Shown here one piece after another: positions 48,340 through 60,317 of a stretch of DNA of 64,000 nt. This DNA is from Chiridota heheva (lineage: Eukaryota; Echinodermata; Holothuroidea; Apodida; Chiridotidae). The translations under genes and the position numbers were made by a program. Each line of letters begins with the position of its first letter. Within the stretch, counting starts at the first letter, position 1. The stretch lies in assembly GCA_020152595.1 (NCBI GenBank), contig JAIGNY010001690.1, forward strand, positions 1,246,001 to 1,310,000. The letters are read 5' to 3'. The notes under the pieces are model-generated. The model was not told the origin of the DNA, did no database searches, and saw only the letters and a list, made by a program, of their open reading frames with translations.

Positions 48340-48620
48340 CCATTGTGTTTCGACTAATCAAAACACTGGATTTGAATTTTATTTACCTCGTACGCTAGAG
48401 ACGACAACTGGCCTTTAGACAATGCGTATCGATGCCAAAACATTTTTTTTCATAAAATTTTCGCACGGTGTTAGATTGTTTAAAATGCATGAATGCATGA
48501 AAACAACTAAAAAGACTTTATTTAAGCATTCACCTGTTCTAAAAATGGAATAAACCAAATAATCAAGGTCGTGCATTACCGGGATTTAATGCACCTTATA
48601 ATGACAATGCAAATACTCCG
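48340..48620 (-). repeat. Reverse copy of the AATGCACGG repeat
   Basis: It contains CGGTGTTAGATTGTTTAAAA, TGCATGAATGCATG and GGGATTTAATGCACC, matching 12530-12865 on the opposite strand. Confidence 0.5.
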
Positions 48621-48639
48621 TACAAATTTTAACTAAAAA

Positions 48640-49020
48640 ATATCATAGTTCTTTGGGGTGGTGTGGAAAATTCTGTCCCAACGTTTTTTGAGTCTTTGCC
48701 ATGCCCCCAACAATGAAATTCTAGCAAGGGGAAAAACACTTTTTTTGCTGACCATTTTATAGCATTTTTGTCAAGAACATACTTCTTGTGACGCATCAAA
48801 TTCTGACCAAAAGTGTTTGTAATTGCCATACCCTCTTAATATCATAGCAGGAATTTACTTTCCCCATTGATCATTTTCAGAGCTTAAGAATTACGAAAGA
48901 AATCTAAAGAATTACAGAAGGATTTTTTAGCTGTCCGCCCTGTCATACATCACAAATTTCGCATGAATTAAAAACTGATCATCAAAGTTTGATAAGTCAA
49001 AATGTCAAAGCCTGACCTGC
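48640..49020 (-). repeat. Reverse copy of the GGGCGGACAGCT dispersed element
   Basis: Read on the minus strand it shows ACAGGGCGGACAGCTAAAAA, TCTGAAAATGATCAATGGGG, TTGCTAGAATTTCATTGTTG and GGCATGGCAAAGACTCAAAA, collinear with the 44.9-kb copy. Inside is a second, related block (ATATTAAGAGGGTATGGCAA). Confidence 0.55.
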
Positions 49021-49029
49021 TCCTTTAAA

Positions 49030-49315
49030 GAAAAGGTATCGTCTCATAAATAAATTCAAACGCGAACACCGCCGAGCTGTCAACGTCACTTCCGGTTTTC
49101 AATTTTCCTATTGATTGCGAGATATCCGCGCGCGATGTTATTGATCACACATTCCAGACAGAACATAGGAGCCTACGTGTGTTATCGATAATATCACCAA
49201 TTTCTTGCAATCAGTAAGGAAAAATTGAAAAGCGGAAGTGACGTTTGCAGCACGGCGGCATTCCCTTCTGAATTTGTTTATGACACGATACTTTCCTCTA
49301 ATACTCTTTCAACCA
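49030..49315. mobile_element. Inverted-repeat element with GTATCGT ends
   Basis: Left arm: AAAGGTATCGTCTCATAAAT through CACTTCCGGTTTTCAATTTT. Right arm: AAAATTGAAAAGCGGAAGTG through TTATGACACGATACTTT. The arms are about 85 bp with mismatches around a ~110-bp centre. The arms contain AGCTGTCAACGTCACTTCCG and its complement. The target duplication is unclear. Confidence 0.7.
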
Positions 49316-50741
49316 ATATAGAAATTGCTTCATATAGGTCATCCTTTAAGAATGATGCACTTTGCACCACGTGAGTAACAGAGACCAGGGCCGTAATTCC
49401 CTGGGGGACAGGGGGACATGTCCCCCTCCACTTTTCAGCAGAATCTTTAAATTCAGCACATTCTAGTGGAAATTTGGCTCTTGCCCCCTTCCCCACACAC
49501 TTTTTGGATAAGAGGCCATATCCCCCACTTTTCAGATGAGAATCACGGCCCTGACAGAGACAATTGTCTCTTACCCATGCATGTAGTTGAATCTCACCGC
49601 AACATGCGCACATGCGAGAAAATGGTCCATAGAATAACTAATTAAGCACGGGAAACTGGGAAATAAGAAAAGGAGCGAGTCGTGAAATTTTTCGACACCT
49701 TCCTATTTGAATGTTTACAGGAAATGGACCCCCGCCCCTCCCCTCACACACTTCTGATTATTTTCAGAGGCTCTTTGATGCTGCAGAAGCTTTTAGTTTA
49801 CACATATTACGAGTATATCGGGGAGAAACAATTTCTCCATGAGGCCGAATTAAGTTCTACCATGAACCGAATTTTCTTGCGCTCTATATATTCTGTTCTT
49901 CTTTATCTAATTTTTAATTTTACTTTATATTAAGCTCTACATAGTACTTCAACGACTCTACTTTTTTAATGGACTATGTGTATACATATTTTTTGACCTG
50001 AATAATTAGAAAGAATTGAGTAAATGTAAGCACTTCGTGTCGCCAGATGTCTTTATATTTCATTTCTTATCGACCGATCATGAGAAATACAGATATTATC
50101 ATAAGGCTTTTTTTTTTTTTAATTCATCGCAGCAAATAAGCGTAGCGTGAAAACTCTTGATTGTCTTGCTCTTAACGAACCTTTTATTTCAGCCGTGGGA
50201 ATTGTATCACGCTTCTCTGAAACTCCAGTCTTTGAAAATGCTCGGAATTAAGAAGCGAGAATAATGTTCTCAATTAATGTAAGAAGACTTAGCTCTAGGT
50301 CGCGTGGGAAAGCCGATAAATGTGTGAGCGCAACGAACAGAAAATTTAGTTGAAAATATGAATGTATTCGCACCATCTGTGCGCTGTAGAAGCATATCAG
50401 GAAGTTCAATATTTAAGTAATTATTAATTTGCATATTTCATGCTGTGTCGAAAGCTATATATGTTTCATTTTATCTCAAGATCAAAGTCTAAAATTTTGC
50501 CGATAAGAAGTTTTCAGCTATCAAAATAAAAAAAAAAATCAGCGCCAAGCGGAAACTTTTAAAACATGAAATACTGAAATAGTAATAATCAGTGGTAAAG
50601 GCGAGAGGATGGTTGGTAAAAAGGGGGACAGGATGGTTGGTAAAAAGGGGAGCTAGCACAGCAGCTCCTCCCATTCCTCGAATATTTTCCCCAGACGTAT
50701 TTCACATTCGAAATATAACGCATTGCATTAGGTTTTAACAA

Positions 50742-50973
50742 TATTCACTTGGTCGGTGCAACGTCACATCCGGGAGATGACGTCATTTTCTGGAGCAAAA
50801 ACAAACCTTTGCGCGATACACGTGGGCAAATCTGTATGCGTTTATTGTGTGCGGTACATATGGCATGTAAACAAACACAGCTGATCGCTTTGTTTTCACT
50901 CCAATGCAGGATGACTGCGCGCGGTCGCTATACGGTCTGATAACCTCAGGTCACATTTCCGACCAAGTGAATA
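50742..50973. mobile_element. 232-bp inverted-repeat element with perfect 15-bp ends
   Basis: TATTCACTTGGTCGG at 50742-50756 is exactly complementary to CCGACCAAGTGAATA at 50959-50973. A TA at each outer edge would fit a TA target site (Tc1/mariner type). The interior is GC-richer than its surroundings, with ACATCCGGGAGATGACGTCA. Confidence 0.72.
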
Positions 50974-50979
50974 AATAGC

Positions 50980-52236
50980 AAAGGATCACGGAAGATATCA
51001 CAAAATAGCGGCTTCCATATTGCAAAATGTTCCTTTTTTTAGGAACATATATGGGCATGCTCCAGGACTGCCTGCCGGATTCAAACAGTAGTATAGACAG
51101 CTAATGACATATTTGACTAATTGGAAAATATAGATTATTTCAGTATGTTTTCAGGAAAATAATTCAGAGAATGGAAAGCCTTGATTCGGAAAAATTACAT
51201 TTTTCCCCCTAACCTGCTAAATCTGTAAATAGGAGGTATGCGACTGTAAAATGCACAATAGATGAATTCTCGTGCAACTTCGAAGCTTTAAAGATATTGC
51301 ATTATTTGGCATGTCATCAGGTCATGAAATACACACATATATATCTCCACGACTGCACGATAGCTATGATACTGGCACTAGCGAATCCAGGACGATTTTC
51401 GTGGGGCGGGGTGAGGTGCAAAATAATTACCGTGAACAGATGAAGAGGTATGTGATGCTGATGTCTACATTTTGTCACCAATTGGTCCACTAGTGAAATA
51501 CAAAGTTGAATAAGTTTTGGGATTGACAAACTGTCAATCAGATCAAATTACAATGTTCCCTAACAAAATTCCTTTAAAAAGCCCTATTTTAAAGGGTCTT
51601 GGTTGGATTCACTGCATAGGTAGTTGATATTTTAGCGCTGGGTATGTTTTTGGAAGATCTTGGGTGCATGGCCACCGGTCACCTAACGGAATACAATGAT
51701 ATTTTGATATTAAAATTTTGTCTTCTCGAGTTTCGAAGCTGTATGCTAGAAACAATCTGACAATATATTCACAATGCTAGCAATTGATAATTTTCTCGTG
51801 TATCCTGGTTTCAGTGATATGTAAAGCCGAATGACGTCAGTTCCAAGAATCTTTTGTCTTTGACATTTGCCGGTGTAATTTCATTTTTATTGAATGAAAT
51901 TTTTGCCTCAAAATCTGAATCTGTGTTAAATTGGCATGATGTTATGTTGTAATAGGTCTATTGAAAGTTGCCAGAGATGCAGGGGTGGATGGGATGTAAT
52001 ACTTCCTCTCACAACTGACTACATGCATGTGTTCTCAGATTGTATACATGCATGCACTGTTGGCAAATATGGTTGTCAGGTTGTGCCAAACATCCAGAAA
52101 ATTATCATACATTAATTTGCCATTTATCGTTTTCTCTGGCCCCTGTCAGTCCGGTAGCATGCCTATTAATGGGAACATAAATGTTACTAAAATGGGAAGA
52201 TTTTGTGATATTTCCCATGATCCTTTGCTATCCCAA
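50980..52236. mobile_element. Possible 1.25-kb DNA element with ~90-bp imperfect inverted ends
   Basis: The left segment ATAGCAAAGGATCACGGAAG then ATATCACAAAATAGCGG is the inverse of GATTTTGTGATATTTCCCAT then GATCCTTTGCTAT near 52198-52232. Inward, GGAACATATATGGGCATGCT is inverse to AGCATGCCTATTAATGGGAA. A third copy of the inner block (CCTATCAATAGGCATGCTTC) lies at 52588-52607, so boundaries are uncertain. No transposase was seen. Confidence 0.5.
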
Positions 52237-53234
52237 CGTTAAAGCCTTATGCAATGTTACATATTTTAAATTTAAAATATCTCTGGGAAAAATATCTTTG
52301 CTAGGGGAAACTTAGAACTCATAAAAATGCCTTTATTGCTGTCATGGCTAAAACTTTTCCACTCCCATTTGATATGTTCACCACGCCGTCTTCGAAATAT
52401 TAGAAATGATAGACAATATAGCTAGGTTTTTAGGCGTGAAACGGCCATTTTGAAAAAACAAATTTTTTTCAACACATTCATTCTTGATATTTCAAGTACA
52501 TAAATTAGAAACTATGACATTCTATCGCAACATCTGAACAATATGGCTGCATGACTCCAATATTCTTGTGTGCTATAAATGTTCCTATCAATAGGCATGC
52601 TTCCGGACTACAATAAATCCATGGATGTTAGCTAAATCTACATTTTTGTAGTTGTATTCCTTCAATTAAATCTAAAACCGGAAAAAATATGAGCGTATAC
52701 GAGAGGAACCGACATGATTATGACAACATTAAACATATTGCCCAATTTCTTTAATTTTCGCATTTCTCACATATGAGCAGATCAGTATATAGACTGATAC
52801 AGAAACTGACATATGACGATTAAATTAAACATATGTGTATAGAGTTTCATAGATTATTTACAGATGTGTAAGCCTCCCGTTTTAGACATTTCAGAGCTCA
52901 AGAAAGTAGTATGTTCAAAGAGCTTTTTGGTCTGTTGTAGAAAAAAAGCCTGAAATTAGACATATGTTTCATTTTATCCATGATGTCATTTGACAGTGTT
53001 TGGGCCTTATGGCATATATGCGCAATGATCAGTTGCGTGTGATTGTTGTCGGGGATTTTATTGTAATCAGATAATGCATTTAGACAGTTTTAAAGGCAGG
53101 TATCGTAAAATCGTGTTGATGTGAAGATCATACAAAGCAATTCAACGTTTCTGATTAATCAAAAAAATTACACAAATAGTGACAAGCCGATCAATAACCA
53201 CCGCGGAAGTGACATCACTATATCAGGTTTACTA

Positions 53235-53467
53235 AATAAAATAAGATTTTGAAAAATAACAATGTGAGGAATGTGACATCTAGTCTTATTGCAGTCGTCT
53301 CTAAACAAATGAAACATAAGTGACATGACTGATAACTTTTAATTTTAATAGTTGAATATCTCCTTAACAGAATAAGTATTTTGAATGCTTTCTTCACCAT
53401 CTTGTTTCTTCTTTCCTCTTTCTTAGGATGAGAACTTGCTTGACCACTTAATAGCTGAACCAACCCT
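53235..53467. mobile_element. M1 right-arm fragment
   Basis: It matches the right half of M1: TCTTATTGCAGTCGTCTCTA, ATATCTCCTTAACAGAATAA, then GCTTTCTTCACCAT and CTTGCTTGACCACTTAATAG. No left arm precedes it, and the final TTAA end is degraded. Confidence 0.65.
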
Positions 53468-53539
53468 TCTGACAATTTGAAGGGTCAAGCTCCTTTTTTT
53501 GCGACGAGTTTCTCTGTGTACGTTACCGATGATATATTT

Positions 53540-54190
53540 GCTGCGTATATAAAATGCTTTCTTCCCGTTTGGGAGGTAAAATTGATAAATTATTAACTTA
53601 AAATTGGAAACAATCAGTAGAACTGAAAGAAAATTTGTTTTAATTATTGGAAATTTGGCAACATTTCTTGAACTGTTGAAAATTGAAAGAAAATCTCCTA
53701 AAAAGCAAAGAAAATTGTCCGAAAACTGAAAAGTTTCCTATTTCCCAGAATAAACTGCCTGCCACCTGAGAGGATTTCTCCCTCCCGTTATAGTACGCTT
53801 TCTTCCCGATTGGGACATGTGGGAGGTAAAATTGATCAATTATTAATATAAAAGTGAAGAGAAACAAAATGGAAAGAAAATTTGTCCGAAAATTAAAGAA
53901 AATTGCCCAAAAATAAAGAACATTTCCCTGGGAAAATTGCCACCTGATAGGAATTCTCCTTCCCGCCATTGTATGCTAAATTTTAAAATATTAAAATTTT
54001 AACATAAATTGGATTATAACGAAGGGAAATTTGGAAAACTTGCCCGAAAATTGGAAAATGAAGAAAATTTCCCATTTCTCGGAATAAACTGCCTGACACC
54101 TGATAGGATTTCTCCTTCCCGCCGTTGTATGCTAAATTTTTAAAAAAATTAAATAAAATCGATTATAACCAAGGGAAATTTGGTTAGATT
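53540..54190. repeat. Three diverged ~200-bp tandem units
   Basis: Each unit has a block such as CAGAATAAACTGCCTGCCAC, GATTTCTCCTTCCCGCC and GTATGCTAAAT, preceded by an A-rich GAAAATT stretch. Units end near 53790, 53975 and 54130. No gene is seen. Confidence 0.75.
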
Positions 54191-54254
54191 ATTGAAACTT
54201 TTGGAAAACAATTCCAAAAATTGCGGATGATATTCTGATAAGCATGCAATGTTT

Positions 54255-54293
54255 AACCAGGGAAGTGCCATTTAGAATGGCACTTCCCTGGTT
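54255..54293. repeat. Perfect 18-bp inverted repeat with 3-base loop
   Basis: AACCAGGGAAGTGCCATT, loop TAG, AATGGCACTTCCCTGGTT. The pairing nearly extends into TTAA on both sides (one extra A on the right). Confidence 0.9.
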
Positions 54294-54414
54294 TAACGAA
54301 AAATTAATTTACCAGTGCTATTTTACGCTTGTAAGCGGGAATGTTCGTTTTTTTTTTCAAATAATAAAAAATAAGGGTTTATCAATTGGCTTCAAACTGT
54401 CTCGTTTTATATTC

Positions 54415-54788
54415 TTAAGGCCGTGCCACACTGAACGCGACGCGGCGAGCGAGTTTTCAGAAAATCATACAGAAAACAAATATTATAAGAGCTGTAAGAT
54501 GCTTTGACTTTTTGCTAACACAATCTAATGATACTGGAAAATTTGTTAGAAATGTTTTTTTGTTCAAACTGTGCACAAATTTGCTTTAGTTGGGCGCAAT
54601 TTTTTGTTGCGACGCGAATTTTGCTCTATAAATTTTGCTTTTGGCGTAGAAACGCCCTTTCAATCAATTTTCAGTTATCATCTGAATAGCCATGCGATGA
54701 CGATGCTTCTCTGAAAACAAAGAGGTCAATTTTTTTTTTTTCCTAAAAATCGCTCGCCGTGTCGCGTTCGGTGTGTAACGGCCTTTAA
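54415..54788. mobile_element. M5 element, second copy
   Basis: It starts TTAAGGCCGTGCCACACTGA and ends CGGTGTGTAACGGCCTTTAA. The arms include ACGCGACGCGGCGAGCGA against TCGCTCGCCGTGTCGCGT. Interior blocks such as AGCCATGCGATGACGATG correspond, in inverse orientation, to ATCGTCATCGCATGGCTATT in the 6.6-kb copy. Confidence 0.8.
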
Positions 54789-55944
54789 CCCTAAGTTAGA
54801 CCGATCTGATCTCAAAATTGGAAAGGGTGTGACCCCTCCCCCCTTCAGTATTTACGCCCAGCCCTGGCTGGGAAAAACTCTCCACGATGGTGAAAATACA
54901 ATGGTATGTAAAGTCCTTGTCATGTCATGGAGTTAACTCCATGGTCAGGTTAATGTTGGAAGGAATTGATAAATGACCTTAATATTATTGTCAATGAAGA
55001 GCGTCCCCACTTATTAACAAGTAGCCACACAAATAAATTGGTAAGAGCACAGCACGGTTATATGTCTATATACAGACCTAACGAGAGAGGACAGGGTCGC
55101 TTGCCCAGTGGCGTTTCTAAGGTAGTTATTGGGGAATTCGCCCCCCCCCAACAACAACAATATATATATATATATAAACAGAATTGCCGTAGCATAACAA
55201 GTCTACTTAATTAATGCTGTCTGTATGGTTGTTCTAAATTGGAATTATGATTACATGACGTTGCACAATACATATACAGTTGGAAAGGGATGATGGACTG
55301 AAGGGCGCAACTTGAAATGGGACCGAATATTTTCATGGGTCAAAATTGTTACGTTTTGACCGAAAGTCTTCATTTTTGGACAAATGATAAGGTTAACTCC
55401 CTTATAGCATATTGACGTCAAGCTTTAACAAGACGCTTGTTCCATACGATTAAACTCCTCAAACTGGTCCTAATCACTTCATTTTAGGCCATAATCCTCC
55501 TTCACACAGTGTGTGTAAGGGGTGAAGAGGTGGGGGAGGGGGGAGGGGGGCGGAATCATACTTTTCCTCCACAAAGAATGGGGACAGTGTTTTCCACAAC
55601 CTTACGTATTTTTCTAATTTCCCCAGGAATTACGACCCTGTTCCGATTAGTATATTTATTTTAGTAACAATTTAGTAACAAAGGTTCATCAGACAACAAC
55701 ATACATATTTTTTCATGGGAATTTATCTGAAAAAGGGCAATTAAAGAAACTAATTGGTGAGAAAAAATAAAAAATCATGCTGATATTTTGTGTCGTTTAC
55801 ATCTCATATAACTACATGCAAACGTATGTCAACCTAATTAAGTGTACAGCAGACGACCGTGTTTCTGACCTACGAAATGGCGATGTAAATAAAGTCATGT
55901 GACCTAATGACGTCGGATAAAACACCCTTATATAAGGATGTTTT

Positions 55945-56340
55945 AGTGTTCTCGTCCAGGTCGTATTAAGCGTTTCGTGATAGCATTTGTACTATCATAA
56001 CTGAATACGCAGGCGACGACCCCGTCATTGTAATTGTGTGTTCAACTCTCTCTCTCTCTCTATCTACCTACTGTGGTGTAGCGGTTATCACACCTGTCTA
56101 CAGACCACGAGGACCCGGGTTTAATCCTGGGGTGGGTAGACACGCCAGTGCACCACAACTGGTTATCAAAGGCCGTGGACATTGACTTGGTTGTCGATGT
56201 TATGTCTGTCCGTACGTCGTACCTGTGTTCTCGTCCGGGTCGTATTAAGCGTTTCGTGATAGCATTTGTACTATCATAAGCGAATACGCAGGCGACGACC
56301 CCGTCATTGTAATTGTGTGTTCAACTTTTTCTCTCTCTGT
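55945..56340 (+). mobile_element. tRNA-derived SINE, tandem dimer (first unit truncated)
   Basis: A ~110-bp block beginning GTTCTCGTCCAGGTCGTATT and ending TTGTAATTGTGTGTTCAACT occurs twice (about 55951 and 56228). Between the copies lies a tRNA-like head, GTGGTGTAGCGGTTATCACA with a B-box-like CCCGGGTTTAATCCTGG, and then CACCACAACTGGTTATCAAA. The natural unit is head, body, then the 110-bp block ending in CT repeats. The first unit has lost its head. About 10 bp differ between the two blocks. Confidence 0.72.
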
Positions 56341-57150
56341 TAGTGTGATGTGTGTCTGATGCACACTAACACACGTTTGCATGTTGTTATATAAGATTAC
56401 TTTTGTAAGTAGCTTGCCAGGATCTTGCTGTGCCGTTGGTTGCACTAACTAATAGACGTGTTTAAAATTCACTGATTAAGAATACTTTAAGTACTTGGAG
56501 GGTAATTTTTCTTTAAAATAACATTTCATATTTAAAAAATAATTTATCTGGCCAGTTCATTTTCACCAGCGCATGTTTATATGCCTAGCACGCGTTTTAC
56601 ATGCCCAGCGCGTGTTTTCATTACCGGCACGTGCTAGCGTGTTTTAGATAAAGTCCTGTTTGTTTTACGGATGATGCGACTGGGCTGTGTGAAGATCAAA
56701 CGCGTAAAATACTCAACGTGCAAAGCTCTAGCCCGCAAAATGGCTCCCAGACTCAGTTAAGTTGAAGTCACAGGTTTTGACTAGCTTCACAGGTTGCAAT
56801 CATTTGTTGCTTAAATCTTTTGGGATGTTGGGCAACAGGGCCGCCGAGAGCAAAGTCTGGCCCAAGGTTTATTGAACAAACGGATCCCTTTGTTAAGTCA
56901 AAGTTAACAGTTTAACTCATTCATATTCCGCCCAAACCTCGGGGCAACGCACTCCCTTAAAACAATAGTTCTGCAAGCAAATGCAATCACCACGTCATAA
57001 GTAAAGCAATACTTTAGTTGTACTAATTGAATGTTGTTGTTTTTAAAATCATTATTATTCTATATTTTTTTAAATAATTTGTTTGTACTACTCGGGCAAG
57101 GGCGGATCCGGAAGAGGGGGAGTAAGGATTCCCTTTTTGGAATTTTACCA

Positions 57151-57383
57151 ATACACTTCTAACACCAAGGCCACATTTTCATGACCACCTTTCGGATTTT
57201 AAGGGACTAGGACCCCCCTCTTCTTCTCTCTTAATACACTTCTAACACCAAGGCCACATTTTCATGACCACCTTTCGGATTTTAAGGGACTAGGACCCCC
57301 CTCTTCTTCTCTCTTAATACACTTCTAACACCAAGGCCACATTTTCATGACCACCTTTCGGATTCCAAGGGACTAGGATCCCC
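57151..57383. repeat. Tandem repeat, 83-bp unit, 2.8 copies
   Basis: ATACACTTCTAACACCAAGG recurs at 57151, 57234 and 57317. Each unit includes CCACCTTTCGGATTTTAAGG and GACTAGGACCCCCCT. The copies are almost identical, so the duplication is recent. Confidence 0.93.
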
Positions 57384-57566
57384 CTATGAAAATCCTGGAT
57401 CCGTCCCTGTGTAAGACCGGGGTTCCGCCCTTGTGTAAGACCGGGGATCCGTCCTTGTGTAAGACCGGGGATCCGTCCCTGTGTAAGACCGGGGATCCGT
57501 CCCCGTGTAAGACCGGGGATCCGTCCCTGTGTAAGACCGGGGATCCGTCCCTGTGTAAGACCGGTC
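57384..57566. repeat. Minisatellite, 24-bp unit, about 7.5 copies
   Basis: Units of GACCGGGGATCCGTCCCTGT plus GTAA (BamHI-like GGATCC in most). The 24-bp period gives eight-residue peptide repeats on both strands, which are artefacts. It is bounded on the left by the 83-bp repeat and on the right by an M1 element. Confidence 0.95.
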
Positions 57567-57576
57567 CTCGGACTTG

Positions 57577-58055
57577 GAAGATTAGTTCAGTGGTCAAGCA
57601 TGTTCATCTTATAAAAAAAAAAGACTTCAAAAAAATGGCAAAGAAAGTGTGTTCAAAAATCTTATTCGATATTCAAGAAGTTTGGTATCTGTAGTTCTGT
57701 ATTTGAAAGAAAATTCATTTACTTTTTTCACTATTTAAATTATTTTTCCTCACTTTCTTCTGGTGGTATATTACAAACACCCTTCCTGATTCAGTTATAT
57801 CAATTTTTTTGACATATCCCACGGTTTTGTAAGCCACAAAATATGATAGAATACATAGACTTCGAGGAATCCGAGGCTATGACATCACTAGTCTGATTTC
57901 AGTCGTTTCTACACAAATGATACCAAACTTTAAAATAAGCTTAAATATCTTCTTAACAGAATAAGATTTTTAAATGCTTTCTTCACCATTTTGTTTCTTT
58001 TAAAGTCCTCTTTCATACCAGATAAACATGTTTGACCACCGAATTAATCCTTTAA
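57577..58055. mobile_element. M1 element abutting a 24-bp minisatellite
   Basis: The left end reads GGAAGATTAGTTCAGTGGTC directly after the array ending near 57566. The right end reads GAATTAATCCTTTAA. The middle has TATGACATCACTAGTCTGAT as in other M1 copies. The left terminal TTAA is replaced by CTTGGAAG. Confidence 0.72.
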
Positions 58056-59220
58056 CAGCTAACTTTACAAAAGAACTGAAATAAATAATATCGTTGTTTT
58101 ATTTCAATTTTGTTAATACAGTATACGTCACACATTGTCTAACTGTTACTGTGCGGGAAATCCGAGCGTTAAATAATTTGTGGTCTTTGTTCTCCAAACT
58201 ATTTTGTTTTGATGGACCCCTGTCACTTTGATCTATAACTTGCTAAAGCTGTACCTGTTAGGGCCATCAAATATGTAATCCCTAGCGCCATATCACGTTA
58301 CTATATATAGGGCAACAAGTCCTTCGAATGTCAATGCGTATAATTATAGCGGTGTATTCGGATACCTTAGAACCAGTTGCAGTGTATACATGAAATGTAT
58401 TATTCCCTATACCAGTAAAAACAGACCATATATCCTCAGTTAAGATTTCTCAATATTTTTAATTTTTTTTTTAAATTGTATTTCTTCAACATTATGGCAA
58501 GCTGCCTGACGATATTTTCTGATAAACTAGTATTACAAAAGCTAGATTAAACGAAATACACAATCTTTCTAACAATCAATTTTCTCACTGCCCTGAGAAC
58601 GGCTAAATAGAGTAAATTTTACATAACGTTTTCATCTACAAATAATTTTTTTACAATTCTTACATTACAAAACTGAATAAAAGCCTAAACATTAATGTTA
58701 TACTTTAAGGAAAAAGTTACATTAATCTGTGACTTGGACAAAGTCACTTTTAAAAGTTACAACATTAATGTTGCTGCACCGTGACACGAGTGTGCATGAG
58801 GGGAATAGCAATGATGAACTCGATACCAAATAATGATTGCAATTAAGATTCGTTTTCGACTATCAAAATATTTCCAAGTATGAACCAAAATTGCCTTTTA
58901 ATCAAAACATGTTATTCTGTGAAGTGGGAGGGTGCTCACTACTTAACAAATCAATAAGTTTAAATCGATTATTTTTAAAGTTTAAAAACACTGAATAATT
59001 ACAGTAACATCCCAGCACAAAGTTCTCTCCAAGTACATAATTTCATATACCAGCTATCAAAACAAGCTTAATATAACATTACCACCATCTTCTTAATGTT
59101 TTTTAATTTCCATACGTTTCAAACCATGTGTTCATATCACAAGAACATACTAATAGGAACAACATCATGATTTGAAAAGATGGTATACTGTTCGAAAGTT
59201 TTGAAGCTCGTGTTCCACAG

Positions 59221-59400
59221 GTCATCTGACCTGTATGTCATTTTATCGACGAAAGTCCATTCCACTCAGAAGATACTTAAGTCATCTGACCTGCATGTCA
59301 TTTTATCAACGAAAGTCCATTCCACTCAGAAGATACTGAAGTCATCTGACCTGTATGTCATTTTATCAACGAAAGTCCATTCCACTCGGAAGATACTAGT
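59221..59400. repeat. Tandem repeat, 60-bp unit, 3 copies
   Basis: GTCATCTGACCTGTATGTCA recurs every 60 bp at 59221, 59281 and 59341, each with ACGAAAGTCCATTCCACTCA. Only a few bases differ. An open frame of 77 codons crosses it with peptide repeat SSDLYVILSTKVHSTQKILK; no exon signals support it as a gene. Confidence 0.93.
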
Positions 59401-59579
59401 TGAACGTGGATGAGACGAGTTACTTGGTCATCACGAGGCATCCATCCTGCACATAACTTCATCTATCAGATTGCTTAAGACTCTGCTCAATTCCACACGG
59501 AAAGCAAATGTCCACAGACATATATGACAAACAGAAAATGCTTTCAATCACTCGAAGCACTGTATACGTACACCATGAA

Positions 59580-59800
59580 AAATTGTTTTCAGGAATGCTA
59601 TACTGCCATTTTGGTTGTGTAAATGTTTAAACAACTGTGTACATTTTTACACAACTTGTTTACTACATGAACCTAGCAACTGTTGTGTAAAAGTATTAGT
59701 TGTGTACTTTTTTATACACAATAAAAATTTTTTTTAAACAACTTAGTTGTAGAAAACGTTTTACACAATGTTCACTTAAATATTTTATTATTTGTTCACA
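59580..59800. repeat. Low-complexity patch of TTGTGTAAA words and inverses
   Basis: GTTGTGTAAATGTTTAAACA, ACAACTGTGTACATTTTTAC, CAACTGTTGTGTAAAAGTAT and related words occur in both orientations. It is probably a decayed palindromic repeat. No gene. Confidence 0.5.
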
Positions 59801-59899
59801 ACCAAGGTGACTTCATTAATTCTTATAGAGGGAGGCAGGGGGAGGGCTTTTTGGAATGAAGATGGGGATGAATGAGAGAAACAATGTGCTTCAGAACTC

Positions 59900-60267
59900 T
59901 GGATCAGCAGTTTATTAACAATTTCAAGGGTACATGATTAGTGGACAATATTCTAATCGCATCGATTATCATTAACTATGACTTTTATAATAAACTGGAT
60001 GTGATTTCAGTCACCAGCGAGGTTAAAATGAACATGGGATATTAACAAATCTGACTAGGGCCTAGGCCTATGAGCATACTATTGCTTTATAGCCCTAACG
60101 TTAGGCCTTATGTATCTGTGCAGTGCAATGCAGATTAATTCAAGTTCATTTTAACCTCACGGGTGATTGAAATCACATGCAATTTATCATAAAAGTCATA
60201 TTTAATGACCGAAGCGATTAAAATATTGTCCACTTACCCTTGAAATTATCAATGACCTGCTGATCCA
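59900..60267. repeat. Inverted duplication around a 109-bp spacer
   Basis: 59900-60034 is the reverse complement, with ~85-90% identity, of 60144-60267. Shared blocks include GGATCAGCAG, AACAATTTCAAGGGTA, GTGGACAATATT and GATGTGATTTCA. The right arm includes the 3' end and donor of the possible SAM-like exon, so the left arm is an inverted partial copy of it. Confidence 0.88.
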
Positions 60268-60317
60268 TACCCCACTTCCGTAGTCTATTCTCCATTTCTA
60301 AGTCAGCATTACAGTAC
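60246..60317 (-). CDS. Possible exon with the start of a SAM-like domain
   Basis: On the minus strand, a stretch after a possible acceptor (atgcccag) reads YCNADLEMENRLRKWGMDQQ then VIDNFK and ends at AAGG|gtaagt. The part LRKWGMDQQVIDNFKG resembles the first helices of SAM domains (W.., then a hydrophobic-rich helix ending in F). The upstream pyrimidine tract is poor, no second half of the domain was found downstream, and the exon's 3' end is part of an inverted duplication with 59900-60034. The fold assignment is by eye only. Confidence 0.27.

Noticed and set aside
49278-49613. 111-codon minus-strand frame
   Set aside because: It overlaps an inverted-repeat element and a C-rich block (TGTCCCCCTCCACTTTTCAG) of a type also seen near 36.4 kb; no coding evidence.
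57386-57694. Peptide-repeat frame (CKTGDPSL) as a small repeat protein
   Set aside because: It arises from the 24-bp array and runs straight into an M1 element; the opposite strand is equally open.
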